Numbered from the stretch's first letter, positions 17,725-27,854 are shown. The stretch is 64,000 nucleotides of DNA from JALQUL01 sp964556425 (GCA_964556425.1 CAZKWC010000007.1:11902-75901), one strand, 5' to 3'. Notes: generated by a model from the letters alone, not told the origin. Translations and numbers: made by a program.

Positions 17725-19125
17725 TTAGTGTGCTGTAAATGTAACGCGATCTGGAACTTGCTTAGGTGTACCAATCATACTCCACCAAGGCATGAACAAG
17801 AAGAAGCCAAAATAGAACAATGTGCCTACTTGAGATACACGCTCACCGATAGGTGATGGTGCTTGAACGCCTAAATAACCCAAGATTAAGAAATTAATAA
17901 CGAACACAGCATACAAATATTTGTGCCAATCTGGGCGGTAACGAATAGATTTAACTGGGCTGTAATCTAACCAAGGTAAGAAGAACAGAATGATCACTGC
18001 GCCGCCCATGGCAACAACACCCCAGAATTTAGCATCAATTGATAACAACATTGCACAAATTGCCACCGCAACTGCCACCAAAATACCTTTTAGCATGCCG
18101 TTAAATTTACCTTTTACTACAGCAAAACCTGCACCAAGTAAAACGATAGCAGCTAACACATAGACCATTTCTGAGGTAATAGCACGAAGCATAGAATAGA
18201 AAGGTGTGAAGTACCAAACAGGTGCAATATGCAAAGGTGTTTTTAATGGATCAGCTGGAATAAAGTTGTTGTACTCTAAGAAGTAACCACCTAATTCTGG
18301 TGCAAAAAATACAATTGCACTAAAGGCCATTAAGAACAAGCTAACAGCAAAAATGTCGTGCACGCTGTAATAAGGGTGGAACGGAATACCATCTAATGGA
18401 ATGCCATTTGCATCTTTGTTGGCTTTAATTTCAATACCGTCTGGGTTGTTTGAGCCCACTTCATGCAAAGCGATGATGTGTGCTACAACTAAACCTAATA
18501 AAACTAAAGGCACTGCAATAACGTGGAAGCTGAAGAAACGGTTTAATGTTGCGTCGCCTACCACGAAGTCACCACGAATTAACAAGGCGAGATCAGGGCC
18601 AATGAATGGAATAGCAGAGAACAAGTTAACAATAACCTGCGCACCCCAATAGCTCATTTGACCCCAAGGGAGTAAATAACCCATGAAGGCCTCAGCCATT
18701 AGACACAAGAAAATGGCACAACCGAACAACCAAACCAATTCGCGGGGTTTACGATAGCTGCCGTACATTAAGCCACGGAACATATGTAAATAAACGACCA
18801 CAAAGAATGCAGAAGCACCTGTGGAATGCATGTAACGGATTAACCAACCCCATGGCACATCACGCATGATGTACTCAACGGAGGCAAACGCAACACTTGC
18901 GTCTGGCTTGTAATGCATGACCAAGAAAATACCAGTCAGAATTTGAATGACCAATACTAACAATGATAATGAACCAAAAATATACCAAAAATTAAAGTTT
19001 TTTGGTGCGTAATATTGACTCATGTGCTCTTGAACGAGCTTGGTAGCTGGGAATCGATTATCGACCCAGTTCAAGAGTTTTTCGCCGGCGGGGGCGTTGG
19101 GAGAAATTTCTTTAAATTCAGCCAT
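17725..19125 (-). CDS. petB: Ubiquinol-cytochrome c reductase cytochrome b subunit
   Basis: Membrane core of the bc1 complex carrying the low- and high-potential b haems and both quinone sites. 466 residues, including the fused C-terminal part. Features include the haem-ligand histidines in the second and fourth helices (for example RYMHSTGAS and FHVIAVPLVLLGLVVAHIIALHEVGS) and the conserved WG-GA-VI-NL segment near the Qo site. It lies 61 bases after petA. Confidence 0.97.
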   Translation of the reverse strand: MAEFKEISPNAPAGEKLLNWVDNRFPATKLVQEHMSQYYAPKNFNFWYIFGSLSLLVLVIQILTGIFLVMHYKPDASVAFASVEYIMRDVPWGWLIRYMHSTGASAFFVVVYLHMFRGLMYGSYRKPRELVWLFGCAIFLCLMAEAFMGYLLPWGQMSYWGAQVIVNLFSAIPFIGPDLALLIRGDFVVGDATLNRFFSFHVIAVPLVLLGLVVAHIIALHEVGSNNPDGIEIKANKDANGIPLDGIPFHPYYSVHDIFAVSLFLMAFSAIVFFAPELGGYFLEYNNFIPADPLKTPLHIAPVWYFTPFYSMLRAITSEMVYVLAAIVLLGAGFAVVKGKFNGMLKGILVAVAVAICAMLLSIDAKFWGVVAMGGAVIILFFLPWLDYSPVKSIRYRPDWHKYLYAVFVINFLILGYLGVQAPSPIGERVSQVGTLFYFGFFLFMPWWSMIGTPKQVPDRVTFTAH

Positions 19126-19186
19126 TTTTTGTCCTAGTTGAAGCTATTGCTAAAGGCAAGTGGTACAAGCGTTTAGAAATCAATAT

Positions 19187-19798
19187 TTAGGCCGGTTTGT
19201 CTTCACCGATCAGTAAAACTGTATCGGACAAGTACATATGAGGCGGAACTGGTAAGTTGTCTGGTGCAGGTTTGTTTTTAAACACGCGACCAGCTAAATC
19301 AAAAGTTGAGCCGTGGCAAGGGCATAAAAAGCCACCTTTCCAGTTGTCTGGCAAGGAGGGTTGTGCACCAGGTTGGAACTTATCGACAGGCGAGCATCCC
19401 AAATGCGTACAAATACCAATCGCCACCAAAATTTCTGGTTTGCGTGAACGCTGTTGGTTAATTGCGTATTCTGGGGTGAACTCGGCTGGATTACGTTCAG
19501 ATTTTGGGTCGGCCAACTCGGGCTCGACTGCAGCCAAGCTTTTTAATTGCTCAGGGGTGCGTTTCATAATCCAAACGGGTTTACCGCGCCACTCGACTGT
19601 GATGCGTTCACCTGGTTGTAAGGCAGAAATATCCACTTGCACAGCTGCGCCAGCCGCTTTGGCTCGCTCAGAAGGGCTAAATGAACTTACGAATGGTACG
19701 GCGACTGCGCCAGCGCCGACAACGCCAGCACAGCTAGACGCTATCAACCATGTTCGTTTACTTGAATCAACGGGCTGATTTTCAGGGGTGCTACTCAT
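19187..19798 (-). CDS. petA: Ubiquinol-cytochrome c reductase Rieske iron-sulfur subunit
   Basis: The 2Fe-2S subunit of bc1, taking the first electron from ubiquinol. From the ATG at 19798 it is 203 residues; a TTG four codons earlier (19810) is open, but AGGAAG is correctly placed for the ATG. A twin-arginine-like anchor region (SKRTWLIASS) precedes a membrane helix at about 18-38. The cluster ligands are CTHLGC (130-135) and CPCHG (159-163). First gene of petABC. Confidence 0.96.
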   Translation of the reverse strand: MSSTPENQPVDSSKRTWLIASSCAGVVGAGAVAVPFVSSFSPSERAKAAGAAVQVDISALQPGERITVEWRGKPVWIMKRTPEQLKSLAAVEPELADPKSERNPAEFTPEYAINQQRSRKPEILVAIGICTHLGCSPVDKFQPGAQPSLPDNWKGGFLCPCHGSTFDLAGRVFKNKPAPDNLPVPPHMYLSDTVLLIGEDKPA

Positions 19799-19837
19799 GG
19801 ACTTCCTCAATGGGATAGGGCTTATAGGTCAACCTAT

Positions 19838-19871
19838 ATTGTAACCGAGCCTAGGGCATGCTTCAAGCATG
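19838..19871 (-). promoter_or_regulatory. Promoter of petABC overlapped by a 15-bp palindrome
   Basis: Minus strand: TTGAAG (19861-19866), 17 bp, TACAAT (19838-19843), about 40 bases before the petA start. The sequence CATGCTTCAAGCATG (19857-19871) is a perfect 7+1+7 palindrome covering the -35, so it is a plausible operator. The protein that would bind it is unknown. Confidence 0.55.
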
Positions 19872-19974
19872 ATTTATATCAATGTCGTATTGAGGTAAAT
19901 GCTTAACTCAGGCTGAATATTGGCTTACAAACGACAGTAACAGATCAAAACCAAAAATATATTTTTGATATTTT

Positions 19975-21702
19975 TTATTCTACAGCCTGATAAGAATCTT
20001 CAAATGGCGTACTTCTTAAAATCAAAGTTTCTATTTCATTAGCCATTCCAGAATCAATTTTATTTTGCCTTGCAAAGGCCAAACTGCGTAAAAAATATTC
20101 TTTATCGATTGGATCAATATTTTGATACAGTTGCCACTTTAATAATTCAGTTGCAGCTTGTGTATTTCCAACCGCTAAATGCGATAAAATGAGCTGAAAG
20201 CCCAATTTTACATCGCTTCCAGCTTGCCAAGCCATCAGAAAATCTTGCTCAGCAAAGTGATATTTTGCCAAATCGTAATAAGTTTGCCCCCTAACAGTTA
20301 AAGCATTTCTCCTTAACATTGGATCCAATTGTTCATACGCTAAAACTTCATTTAATAGATTTAAAGCAACTGTATCTTTACCCATTTGCAACAATATTAA
20401 AGAGCTATTCAAGTGGGCGGTCATCTTGGTAGTTGGTTCAATGTTAGGAATTTGAATTAGTCTTTGATAATCAATTAATGCAGTCTCTGGCTGTCCTAAA
20501 TCCGACAATAATGCGGCCCGATTAAATAAAACATTGGATAAAACACTTGAACTAATCATTTCTTGCTCAAGGGCTCTATCTAAATATTGCAAGGCTTCTT
20601 TTGTTTTTCCCGCTCTCACCATTAAAAAACCAAGTGCCCCACATGCAATCGCAATTTGCTCTGAAACTATAGATGAAATGGAGAGTGCATATTCAAAATC
20701 AGTTTGCGCTCTAGAGTCGGCTCCAACTTGTAAAAAAGCAGTACCTCTTGTATTTAAAATTCGAGGTTTAAACGCTTCAGGCAGATCGGGACTAGACAAC
20801 ACCAAAGATAAATCATCAATTTGGGCAGCCCAATCTGACATATCTCCCAATAATGTAGCCCTATTGAGGTGCAAACGCCATAAAACATCGGTAGTGACAT
20901 TTCGAATGGCAATTCCTAAATTAAACTGTTCTAAAGCATTATTGGCTTGGCCCATCTGCATCAGCAACATACCTAAATTATTATAGGCATTGGCTTTAAT
21001 AGCTGGGTAATCAGTGCTTTGGTGAATAACAGCAGTGTAATCAAGATAGGCATTAGAAAATAAACCCCTTGCAACGTAAGTTGCTCCTCGATTGGTCAAG
21101 GCCATTAACTTGAGCTCCAAATCTTGAACTCTGGGTATTAAGTGGTCGTAATCAGATAAAGCATCCTGCCAATCTCCACCTGATGCATACAAAATAGCTC
21201 TATCAAAAATTGATTTATGACGTTGTATAATATTAACAACAGGTGTTTTGATAATCGCTGTTAGTCTCGCTATTTCTTTATTACTTTGATTTCGTCTTTG
21301 TCTAAAGGCAGCTAAATTATGGATTGATTTGGCTTTTTCATCAACATCATCGGGTAATTCATCTATACAGGCCAATAAATCTTGAATGGCCAATTCGTAT
21401 TGTTCAAGTTTGCCATAAGTGGTGGCTCTAGCAAAAAGTGTGGTAGCACGCTTATCCCAATTAGGCCCCGTTATATACAAGGCATTAGAAAAATCATCAA
21501 TGGCTTTTTCACGATCACCTTGGGCTGCATAGATAACAGCCCGATTAAAAATAGCTTTGGCTTTTTGTTCAGTCGTGATGATTTTTTGTTGTAGTACTTG
21601 ACTAAAAATTTGTACGGCTTCGCCAAGGCGTCCCTGCTTTCCAGCCATAACACCTTGATTAATCATTACTCCGGCATCAATTGCCTGTTCCTCTGCCGAC
21701 AT
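19975..21702 (-). CDS. Tetratricopeptide-repeat protein of unknown role
   Basis: 575 residues made almost wholly of TPR-like helical hairpins of about 35-40 residues. Recurrent patterns are KAIFNRAVIYAAQGDREKAIDDFSNAL and similar blocks (LFNRAALLSDLGQPETALIDY). No signal peptide, membrane helix or enzymatic domain is visible, so it is probably a cytoplasmic scaffold. AGGAG precedes the start. It stands alone, divergent from mscL and facing the petABC promoter region; nothing here identifies its partner. Confidence 0.8.
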   Translation of the reverse strand: MSAEEQAIDAGVMINQGVMAGKQGRLGEAVQIFSQVLQQKIITTEQKAKAIFNRAVIYAAQGDREKAIDDFSNALYITGPNWDKRATTLFARATTYGKLEQYELAIQDLLACIDELPDDVDEKAKSIHNLAAFRQRRNQSNKEIARLTAIIKTPVVNIIQRHKSIFDRAILYASGGDWQDALSDYDHLIPRVQDLELKLMALTNRGATYVARGLFSNAYLDYTAVIHQSTDYPAIKANAYNNLGMLLMQMGQANNALEQFNLGIAIRNVTTDVLWRLHLNRATLLGDMSDWAAQIDDLSLVLSSPDLPEAFKPRILNTRGTAFLQVGADSRAQTDFEYALSISSIVSEQIAIACGALGFLMVRAGKTKEALQYLDRALEQEMISSSVLSNVLFNRAALLSDLGQPETALIDYQRLIQIPNIEPTTKMTAHLNSSLILLQMGKDTVALNLLNEVLAYEQLDPMLRRNALTVRGQTYYDLAKYHFAEQDFLMAWQAGSDVKLGFQLILSHLAVGNTQAATELLKWQLYQNIDPIDKEYFLRSLAFARQNKIDSGMANEIETLILRSTPFEDSYQAVE

Positions 21703-21857
21703 TCATCACTCCTAAAAGAACTCACAATTAAATTAATACATTTACAGACTTATTGCTCTTATTCTATAAATTTCATCAAGCAAATAACTATCTTTTCTGA
21801 ATTTCTGACTTGATAATCCAATTTTTTAAAGTGAACTGTATTGCAGATACCATTTTT

Positions 21858-21886
21858 TTGCTTTTGAGAAACGCTTTTTGTATATT
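21858..21886 (+). promoter_or_regulatory. Candidate mscL promoter
   Basis: TTGCTT (21858-21863), 17 bp, TATATT (21881-21886), about 79 bases before the mscL ATG. By-eye prediction. Confidence 0.4.
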
Positions 21887-21964
21887 GGAAAAATTTCATT
21901 TTAACTATTATGACCAAATTCCTTGCAAATTACTCACTTTTCTTTCTATTACGGTATTTAAACC

Positions 21965-22411
21965 ATGAAAAATTTCCTACTTGAATTTAAATCTTTTGCC
22001 ACCAGAGGCAATGCCATTGATTTAGCAATCGGTGTCATGATTGGTGCTGCATTTGGAAAAATTATTGACTCTATCGTAGCTGATATATTTTTACCTGTTA
22101 TTAGCTTTATTACAGGTGGACAAATTAACTATGCCAATTCGTTTATTGCTTTAAGCCCCCTACCAGAGGGTATACCCATGACCTTAGACGCGCTTCGAAA
22201 AGCAGGGGTCAATGTATTAGCTTGGGGTAATTTTGTGTCTATTGTTGTCAACTTTATTATTTTGGCATTTATTGTATTTGTCATGATGAAATGGCTTGCC
22301 TCGTTAAAACAAGCCGACAAAAAAGCCCAATCAACTACAGAAATAATGGTGCCAGAAGATATTGCACTATTAAGGGAAATTAGAGATGAACTTAAACGCC
22401 CATCAAAATAG
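21965..22411 (+). CDS. mscL: Large-conductance mechanosensitive channel
   Basis: Osmotic safety valve of the inner membrane. 148 residues: the amphipathic N-terminal helix MKNFLLEFKSFATRGNAIDLA, the first membrane helix with the pore-lining AIGVMIGAAFGKIIDSIVADI, a periplasmic loop, a second helix (about 84-106) and a charged C-terminal helical bundle (ALLREIRDEL). Length and all landmarks are normal. Single-gene unit between divergent and convergent neighbours. Confidence 0.97.
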   Translation: MKNFLLEFKSFATRGNAIDLAIGVMIGAAFGKIIDSIVADIFLPVISFITGGQINYANSFIALSPLPEGIPMTLDALRKAGVNVLAWGNFVSIVVNFIILAFIVFVMMKWLASLKQADKKAQSTTEIMVPEDIALLREIRDELKRPSK

Positions 22412-22438
22412 CTTTGAACATTTCATCTATTGAACTAA

Positions 22439-23503
22439 TTAGGCCAAAGCTAAATGTGCTAAATTTTGGGCTACTTTAATCGCCTCCAACAAACTGGCAG
22501 GATCAGCTTTACCGGTTCCTGCAATATCAAAAGCTGTTCCATGGTCGGGGCTAGTTCGAATAATTGGTAAACCCAATGTTACATTTACACCCGAGTCAAC
22601 ACCTAGATATTTAACCGGTATTAGCCCTTGATCATGGTACATGGCTAGCACAATATCTATGGCTTGAGCACTATGCGCCAATTGCCTTGCCTTCATAAAA
22701 ATAGTATCGGGTGGATAAGGGCCAGTGACGTTCATCCCTTGTTTAACCGCCTGTTCAATAGCAGGTTGTATGATCTCAATTTCTTCTTGCCCTAATAAGC
22801 CACCCTCACCTGCATGTGGATTAAGTCCTGCAACCGCAATGCGAGGAGGCCGTTTTAAAATTTTGGACATTGACTGATGAGTAATTTCTAATGTGCTGAT
22901 AATATTTTCTATCGTCACTGCCTCAATAGCTTGCCTTAATGACACATGAATACTTAATAAAACAGTTCTAATTTCATCATTCATTAACATCATTCTGACG
23001 GGCAAATCGTCAATATTCTGCTTGGCATACAGTGCGCATAAACTCTGCAACATTTCGGTATGACCTGGGAATGGGTAACCGGCCATTTTTAGAGCTTCTT
23101 TGTGCAGCGGCGCAGTGACGATGGCTGCAATCTTGCCTCTTAAGTGCAAGTCAGTTGCTAGTTCTATACATTCTCCCGCAATTTTTCCTGCTAAAGCTTG
23201 AATCACACCAGTTTGCACTAATGCTGCCGAACTAGGATTAGACATCACGGCAATCACACGGGGTGGCAAACTCGATACATGAGGTAAATCAGCTTCCGAT
23301 ATAACTTGAACCTTTAGATCAAGCGCTAACAATTGGCAGATTTTGATTAATAACTTGGCATCGCCCACCACAAAACAAGTATTTGCCAATGCGGGATTTT
23401 TTGCATAAGCCTTAATGATAATTTCTGGGCCAATACCAGCAGGATCTCCCATAGTAATAGCAATGGGTAAACTTGGTGGTGAAGATACAGTAGATAAACT
23501 CAT
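22439..23503 (-). CDS. pdxA: 4-hydroxythreonine-4-phosphate dehydrogenase
   Basis: NAD-dependent enzyme of the DXP-dependent pyridoxal phosphate pathway. From the ATG at 23503 it is 354 residues; a TTG at 23515 is open, but GAAAG lies before the ATG. Key features are ITMGDPAGIGPEI near the N-terminus, metal-binding histidines in GHTEML and NPHAGEGG, and AMYHDQGLIPVKY with the HDQG motif, then RTSPDHGTAFDIAG. Convergent with mscL; 51 bases after the Nif3-like gene. Confidence 0.95.
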   Translation of the reverse strand: MSLSTVSSPPSLPIAITMGDPAGIGPEIIIKAYAKNPALANTCFVVGDAKLLIKICQLLALDLKVQVISEADLPHVSSLPPRVIAVMSNPSSAALVQTGVIQALAGKIAGECIELATDLHLRGKIAAIVTAPLHKEALKMAGYPFPGHTEMLQSLCALYAKQNIDDLPVRMMLMNDEIRTVLLSIHVSLRQAIEAVTIENIISTLEITHQSMSKILKRPPRIAVAGLNPHAGEGGLLGQEEIEIIQPAIEQAVKQGMNVTGPYPPDTIFMKARQLAHSAQAIDIVLAMYHDQGLIPVKYLGVDSGVNVTLGLPIIRTSPDHGTAFDIAGTGKADPASLLEAIKVAQNLAHLALA

Positions 23504-23554
23504 TAAGACTTTCAATTTTAAAGTTTTGTTTTAGGTGGCTAAAAACTCAAGCCA

Positions 23555-24313
23555 TTATGCAGGATTAAAAATATCTATAAATTGATGCTCTAAGCCTAAT
23601 TCGGTAGCCACATAACGTCCTACAGCCTGAACCCCAAAACGTTCCGAGGCATGATGACCACATGCAATAAAACATACGCCCATTTCATTAGCGTAATGCA
23701 ATTGAGGTTCAGATATTTCACCTGTTATAAACACTTGAGCCGATTGTGCAATGGCTGGTTCAAAATAAGATTGTGCCCCACCGCTACACCAAGCGACCTG
23801 TAAAGATTGGCCTGGTAATGCTTTTACTACAGGGCCCACGACAGTAATTTTTGGTGAGATTTTTTGTTGGATTAATTGTACTAATTCTTCACTAGTTGAA
23901 AGTTGACAAGCGCCCATAAAACCCAGTTTTTGTTCACCAAATCGTAGATCGACTGGGATGCCTAATTCAATTCCCAATTGTGCATTATTGCCCAAAGTTT
24001 CATGTCCGTCTAAAGGTAGATGATAAGCAAATAAATTGATATTGTGCTCTAACAGCAATGCCAAACGCTTACGCATCCAGCCTTTAATACAGCCATCTTG
24101 ACCTCGCCAAAATAGACCATGATGCACTAAAATGGCATCTGCCTTATTTTCTATGGCTGCCAAAATAAGTGCTTCACTCGCTGTCACACCGGTCACTATT
24201 TTTTGAATTTTATCTTTACCCTCTACTTGCAACCCATTGGGCCCATAATCTTGAAAGATTTTAGGATTTAATAAATTATCGAGAGTGCTTAATAATTGAC
24301 CTCTTGAAACCAT
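23555..24313 (-). CDS. Nif3-like dinuclear metal centre protein
   Basis: 252 residues of the Nif3/YbgI family, hexameric proteins with a two-metal site and only partly known function (some relatives are GTP cyclohydrolase-like or act in envelope biology). Metal ligands are visible in LVHHGLFW and YHLPLDGH, and near the C-terminus in CGHHASERFG. GAGGT precedes the start. It precedes pdxA on the same strand and is divergent from the DegQ-type protease gene. Confidence 0.92.
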   Translation of the reverse strand: MVSRGQLLSTLDNLLNPKIFQDYGPNGLQVEGKDKIQKIVTGVTASEALILAAIENKADAILVHHGLFWRGQDGCIKGWMRKRLALLLEHNINLFAYHLPLDGHETLGNNAQLGIELGIPVDLRFGEQKLGFMGACQLSTSEELVQLIQQKISPKITVVGPVVKALPGQSLQVAWCSGGAQSYFEPAIAQSAQVFITGEISEPQLHYANEMGVCFIACGHHASERFGVQAVGRYVATELGLEHQFIDIFNPA

Positions 24314-24511
24314 TATTACCTCTTGAATTATGATAAAAAAGTATTATTTAGAGGGTTGTGTTATTGTATAGAACATACCACTAAACCTCTGCTTAATGCT
24401 GGTATTTGCCAACACTTAGCCGGTGTGATAATTACCCTCATAAGTGAAACAGAGTTTCTTTGATTCTATTGTGTGTTCATTTACAAGTTCATTTTTTTAA
24501 AACAAAAATAT

Positions 24512-25657
24512 ATGAAAAAAATTTGGCTATTATTTTCTCAAGTCATCACAATACTTTTAGCAATTTATTTTGTAGTGGCCACTTTACGACCTGAGTTGAT
24601 CAAACCTAGCAACCATCAAAATAGTCCTGCCATTTCAGTTTTTCAGGCAGCACCGACTAGTAGTAACAGTGTGCCAGTAGGCAGTTTTAGAGACGCGGCT
24701 CAAAAAGCTGCCGCCGCAGTAGTCAGCATCAGCACCAGCCAAAGCAAACAATTAACACCGCGCTCAGCCGACCCTTGGTTTCAGTTTTTTGGTGAAGAGC
24801 AAGACAATGAGTCAGTCAAAAGTGGTATTGGTAGCGGTGTAATTGTGAGCCCACAAGGTTATATTTTAACCAACAACCATGTCGTAGAAGGTGCGGATGG
24901 AATCGAAGTTACCTTAAACGATGGTCGCCATATACAGGCCACCATTATTGGCACAGACCCCGAAACTGATGTGGCGGTTTTGAAAATCAATTTAGACAAC
25001 CTACCCACCATCACACTGGGTAGCTCCGATCAAGCTAGGGTCGGCGATCAAGTATTGGCAATTGGTAATCCTTTTGGCGTTGGTCAAACCGTTACTTCAG
25101 GTATTGTGAGTGCCATGGGACGCAATCAACTCGGTATTAACACCTTTGAAAACTTTATTCAAACCGATGCCGCCATCAACCCAGGTAATTCTGGCGGTGC
25201 ATTAGTCGATGTCAATGGTAACTTATTAGGGATCAACACTGCTATTTATTCAAGATCAGGTGGCAATATGGGAATTGGTTTTGCGATTCCTGTCAATATT
25301 GCTCAACAAGTCATGAATGGCCTCATTCAAGATGGAAAAATTACGAGGGGCTGGATTGGTGTAGAACCTCAAGATATCAACCCTGAATTAGTAGACTTAT
25401 TTAAACTTAACAATGATCAAGGAGTGGTCATAACTGGGGTACAAAAAGCAGCCCCGGCCTACACAGCAGGAATCAAACCTGGCGATATTGTGAAAAAAAT
25501 TGAGGGTAAAGAAGTCAAAAATGTAAGTGATTTATTGCAAATAGTCACTTCAATACAGCCAGGTAAAATAGGTGTTTTTGAACTTGAAAGACAAGGCAAT
25601 CCGGTCACAGCTAAAGTAGTGGTGGGTACACGGCCCAAACAAAAATCAAGGCAATAA
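24512..25657 (+). CDS. Periplasmic serine protease, DegQ/DegS type with one PDZ domain
   Basis: HtrA-family envelope quality-control protease. From the ATG at 24512 it has 381 residues; a GTG at 24473 would add 13 residues ahead of the signal anchor and is less likely. It has an N-terminal membrane anchor (about 4-24) and a trypsin-like domain with H123 (NNHVVEG), D153 (DPETDVAVL) and S227 (NPGNSGGAL). A single PDZ domain ends the protein. One PDZ plus an uncleaved-looking anchor resembles DegS/MucD-like single-PDZ members rather than two-PDZ DegP. Followed by a strong terminator. Confidence 0.92.
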   Translation: MKKIWLLFSQVITILLAIYFVVATLRPELIKPSNHQNSPAISVFQAAPTSSNSVPVGSFRDAAQKAAAAVVSISTSQSKQLTPRSADPWFQFFGEEQDNESVKSGIGSGVIVSPQGYILTNNHVVEGADGIEVTLNDGRHIQATIIGTDPETDVAVLKINLDNLPTITLGSSDQARVGDQVLAIGNPFGVGQTVTSGIVSAMGRNQLGINTFENFIQTDAAINPGNSGGALVDVNGNLLGINTAIYSRSGGNMGIGFAIPVNIAQQVMNGLIQDGKITRGWIGVEPQDINPELVDLFKLNNDQGVVITGVQKAAPAYTAGIKPGDIVKKIEGKEVKNVSDLLQIVTSIQPGKIGVFELERQGNPVTAKVVVGTRPKQKSRQ

Positions 25658-25670
25658 AATAGCCCAAGAA

Positions 25671-25706
25671 AAAAGGTCAATTGCAATTGCAAATTGACCT
25701 TTTTTT
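25671..25706. terminator. Bidirectional terminator between degQ-like gene and tatC
   Basis: AAAAGGTCAATT-(9)-AATTGACCTTTT with T tracts in both directions, 14 bases after the protease stop. Confidence 0.88.
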
Positions 25707-25789
25707 ATAACAGTTGAAGAACTACATTCATTAAGAACATTTATCTCAGTTGGCAAGTCTCCATTACTTTTGGGATTTCATCAACCTTA

Positions 25790-26584
25790 TTAAGAAGTGG
25801 CTTCACTCTTGTCTTCTTGATCTTCAGGGTTTTGTTTTTTCACAAAAAAACGTGCGGCAAAAATACCTATTTCGTACAAAATACACATAGGAATAGCTAA
25901 AGCTAATTGCGAGACTAAATCAGGTGGAGTCACAATTGCGGCAATTACAAAGGCTAAAACAATAAAGTAACCACGAAAATCTTTCAATTTTTCAATGGAG
26001 ACAATTCCCATCATAGCCAAAACAATCACCACAATCGGTACTTCAAAAGCCAAACCAAAAGCTAAAAACATAGACATTACAAAGCTTAAATAGGCCTCTA
26101 TATCTGGAGCGGCAGTAATACTTTTTGGCGCAAAGCTCTGTATAAAGGCAAACACTTTGCCAAATACAAAGAAATAACTAAAAGCTACACCCACAAAAAA
26201 TAAAAATGTACTAGAAATAACTAAAGGCAAAACTAATTTTTTTTCGTGGGTGTAAAGGCCTGGTGCTATAAATGCCCAAGCCTGATAAAGCACCACTGGT
26301 AAAGCAATTAGTAGCGCCACCATTAATAGAACCTGAATAGGGACAAAAAATGGAGCGACAACTGAAGTCGCAATCATAGTCGCACCGGCAGGCAAAGTGG
26401 CAACCAAAGGAGCGGCTAATAAATCATATAGTTGACCAGGGCCAGGATAAAAACTCAAACCAATTGCCACTACTGCAATCGCAATACAAGCTTTTACCAA
26501 GCGGTCTCTTAGCTCGATAAGATGCTGCACAAATGGCTGCTCTGAACCACTCAACTCATCTTCAGAATTAGTTTTATTTGTCAT
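25790..26584 (-). CDS. tatC: Sec-independent protein translocase TatC
   Basis: Core receptor of the twin-arginine translocase that recognises the RR signal of folded substrates. 264 residues with six predicted helices and the conserved N-terminal FVQHLIELRDRLVK. Other family signs are the PGLYTHEKKLVLP loop and the F-VAFEVPIVV segment around residues 160-170. A charged C-terminal tail follows. Last gene of the tatABC set, 27 bases after tatB. Confidence 0.96.
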   Translation of the reverse strand: MTNKTNSEDELSGSEQPFVQHLIELRDRLVKACIAIAVVAIGLSFYPGPGQLYDLLAAPLVATLPAGATMIATSVVAPFFVPIQVLLMVALLIALPVVLYQAWAFIAPGLYTHEKKLVLPLVISSTFLFFVGVAFSYFFVFGKVFAFIQSFAPKSITAAPDIEAYLSFVMSMFLAFGLAFEVPIVVIVLAMMGIVSIEKLKDFRGYFIVLAFVIAAIVTPPDLVSQLALAIPMCILYEIGIFAARFFVKKQNPEDQEDKSEATS

Positions 26585-26611
26585 GCGAGGGGTTTTATTA
26601 ATGAATCAGAA

Positions 26612-27085
26612 TTAGGTAGAATGTTTTTTCGGACGGTGGCGCGCTACACGTGCTGCACCTGATAAAACATGTGTTTTAACACCCGTTCTATTTTTATACC
26701 AATTAGGCACTGCTCCCACCTTCGCTCGCCAACGTTTTTTTGGAACCTTGTAGCTACTAGCAGGCGACATGTAATGATTGCTAGACAAGGCTTCATTGTT
26801 GGCTTGTGACCAAGCATCTTCGAAGTCTTGAGAAACCGAACTCATAGATGATTGAATTTGTGAGCCTACATCTTGCAAGGCTGAATTAGCTTCAGATTGC
26901 ATTTTTTTAAGCTCTTCAAGATCCATGCTACGGTTAACTTCTGCTTTTACATCAGCTACATAGCGTTGGGCTTTGCCAAATAAATTACCCACAATTCTAG
27001 CTACACGAGGTAGTTTTTCTGGGCCAATTACAAGTAAAGCCACCACACCAATGACTGCAATCTTGGTTAAACCGATATCTAACAT
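26612..27085 (-). CDS. tatB: Sec-independent protein translocase TatB
   Basis: Partner of TatC in the Tat receptor complex. 157 residues: the membrane helix with [26 protein letters not shown], then a long amphipathic helix (about 25-75), then a basic, low-complexity tail ending [15 protein letters not shown] precedes the ATG. It lies between tatA and tatC. Confidence 0.93.
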   Translation of the reverse strand: MLDIGLTKIAVIGVVALLVIGPEKLPRVARIVGNLFGKAQRYVADVKAEVNRSMDLEELKKMQSEANSALQDVGSQIQSSMSSVSQDFEDAWSQANNEALSSNHYMSPASSYKVPKKRWRAKVGAVPNWYKNRTGVKTHVLSGAARVARHRPKKHST

Positions 27086-27119
27086 TCAAGACCTCCAGTG
27101 CAAGACTTCAAGCAGGGAC

Positions 27120-27377
27120 TCATTGCTTTTGTTTAGCCTGAACGTCAATAGTATTGTCCGCTGTGGCTGTGGTAGTCGTGCTATTGTTAACTGCAGCTGT
27201 TTTCTCTGCAGTGGTGCTAGCTGCAGGGGCTGCAGTGTCGCCATCTTTAATGCCGTCTTTAAAACCTTTCACTGCACTACCTAAATCGGAACCAATGTTT
27301 TTTAATTTTTTTGTACCAAAAATTAAAACTACAACCACTAAAACGATTATCCAATGCGTAATTGATAATGAACCCAT
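27120..27377 (-). CDS. tatA: Sec-independent protein translocase TatA
   Basis: Pore-forming component of the Tat system. From the ATG at 27377 (preceded by AAAGGAAAC) it has 85 residues; a TTG five codons earlier is open but less likely. Sequence: [20 protein letters not shown], then the [14 protein letters not shown] hinge and amphipathic helix, then an Ala/Thr/Asn-rich tail. Typical size. Confidence 0.93.
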   Translation of the reverse strand: MGSLSITHWIIVLVVVVLIFGTKKLKNIGSDLGSAVKGFKDGIKDGDTAAPAASTTAEKTAAVNNSTTTTATADNTIDVQAKQKQ

Positions 27378-27426
27378 GATGTTTCCTTTCAAATAATTTA
27401 AAAAAACGACTACAAAACTTAAAAAA

Positions 27427-27789
27427 TTAACCTTTTAACCATGGACGAGAACCACCCATTACATGAAAGTGCAAATGGTGTACTTCTTGCCCCCCCTCTT
27501 TACCTGTGTTGGTGACTAATCTAAAACCACCATCTGGGTAGGGATTACAGCCCTCTTGGGCCGCTAGCTTGGGAATAAGTGTCATTAACCTACCCATTAA
27601 ACCTTCATGCTCTGGTGTCAAGTGTGCCAGAGAAATGATATGCTGTTTGGGAATGATTAAAAAATGTACAGGTGCCCAAGGAGCAATGTCGTGAAAAGCT
27701 AAAAACTCTTCGTCTTCATATACTTTTTTGCAAGGGATTTGGCCCGCTACAATTTTGCAGAAAATACAGTTGGGATCGGATTGCGACAT
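27427..27789 (-). CDS. HIT family nucleotide-binding protein (HinT-like)
   Basis: 120 residues with the histidine triad HHLHFH near residues 106-111 ([13 protein letters not shown]) and the N-terminal [20 protein letters not shown]. Relatives hydrolyse adenosine phosphoramidates. It sits between hisE and tatA, a conserved position in betaproteobacteria. An AAGGT ribosome binding site precedes the ATG. Confidence 0.94.
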   Translation of the reverse strand: MSQSDPNCIFCKIVAGQIPCKKVYEDEEFLAFHDIAPWAPVHFLIIPKQHIISLAHLTPEHEGLMGRLMTLIPKLAAQEGCNPYPDGGFRLVTNTGKEGGQEVHHLHFHVMGGSRPWLKG

Positions 27790-27854
27790 AACTTACCTTT
27801 TATTGCTTATATAAGTGAAACTCAATTTATATTTTAGCCTTACTTGTACGACTA

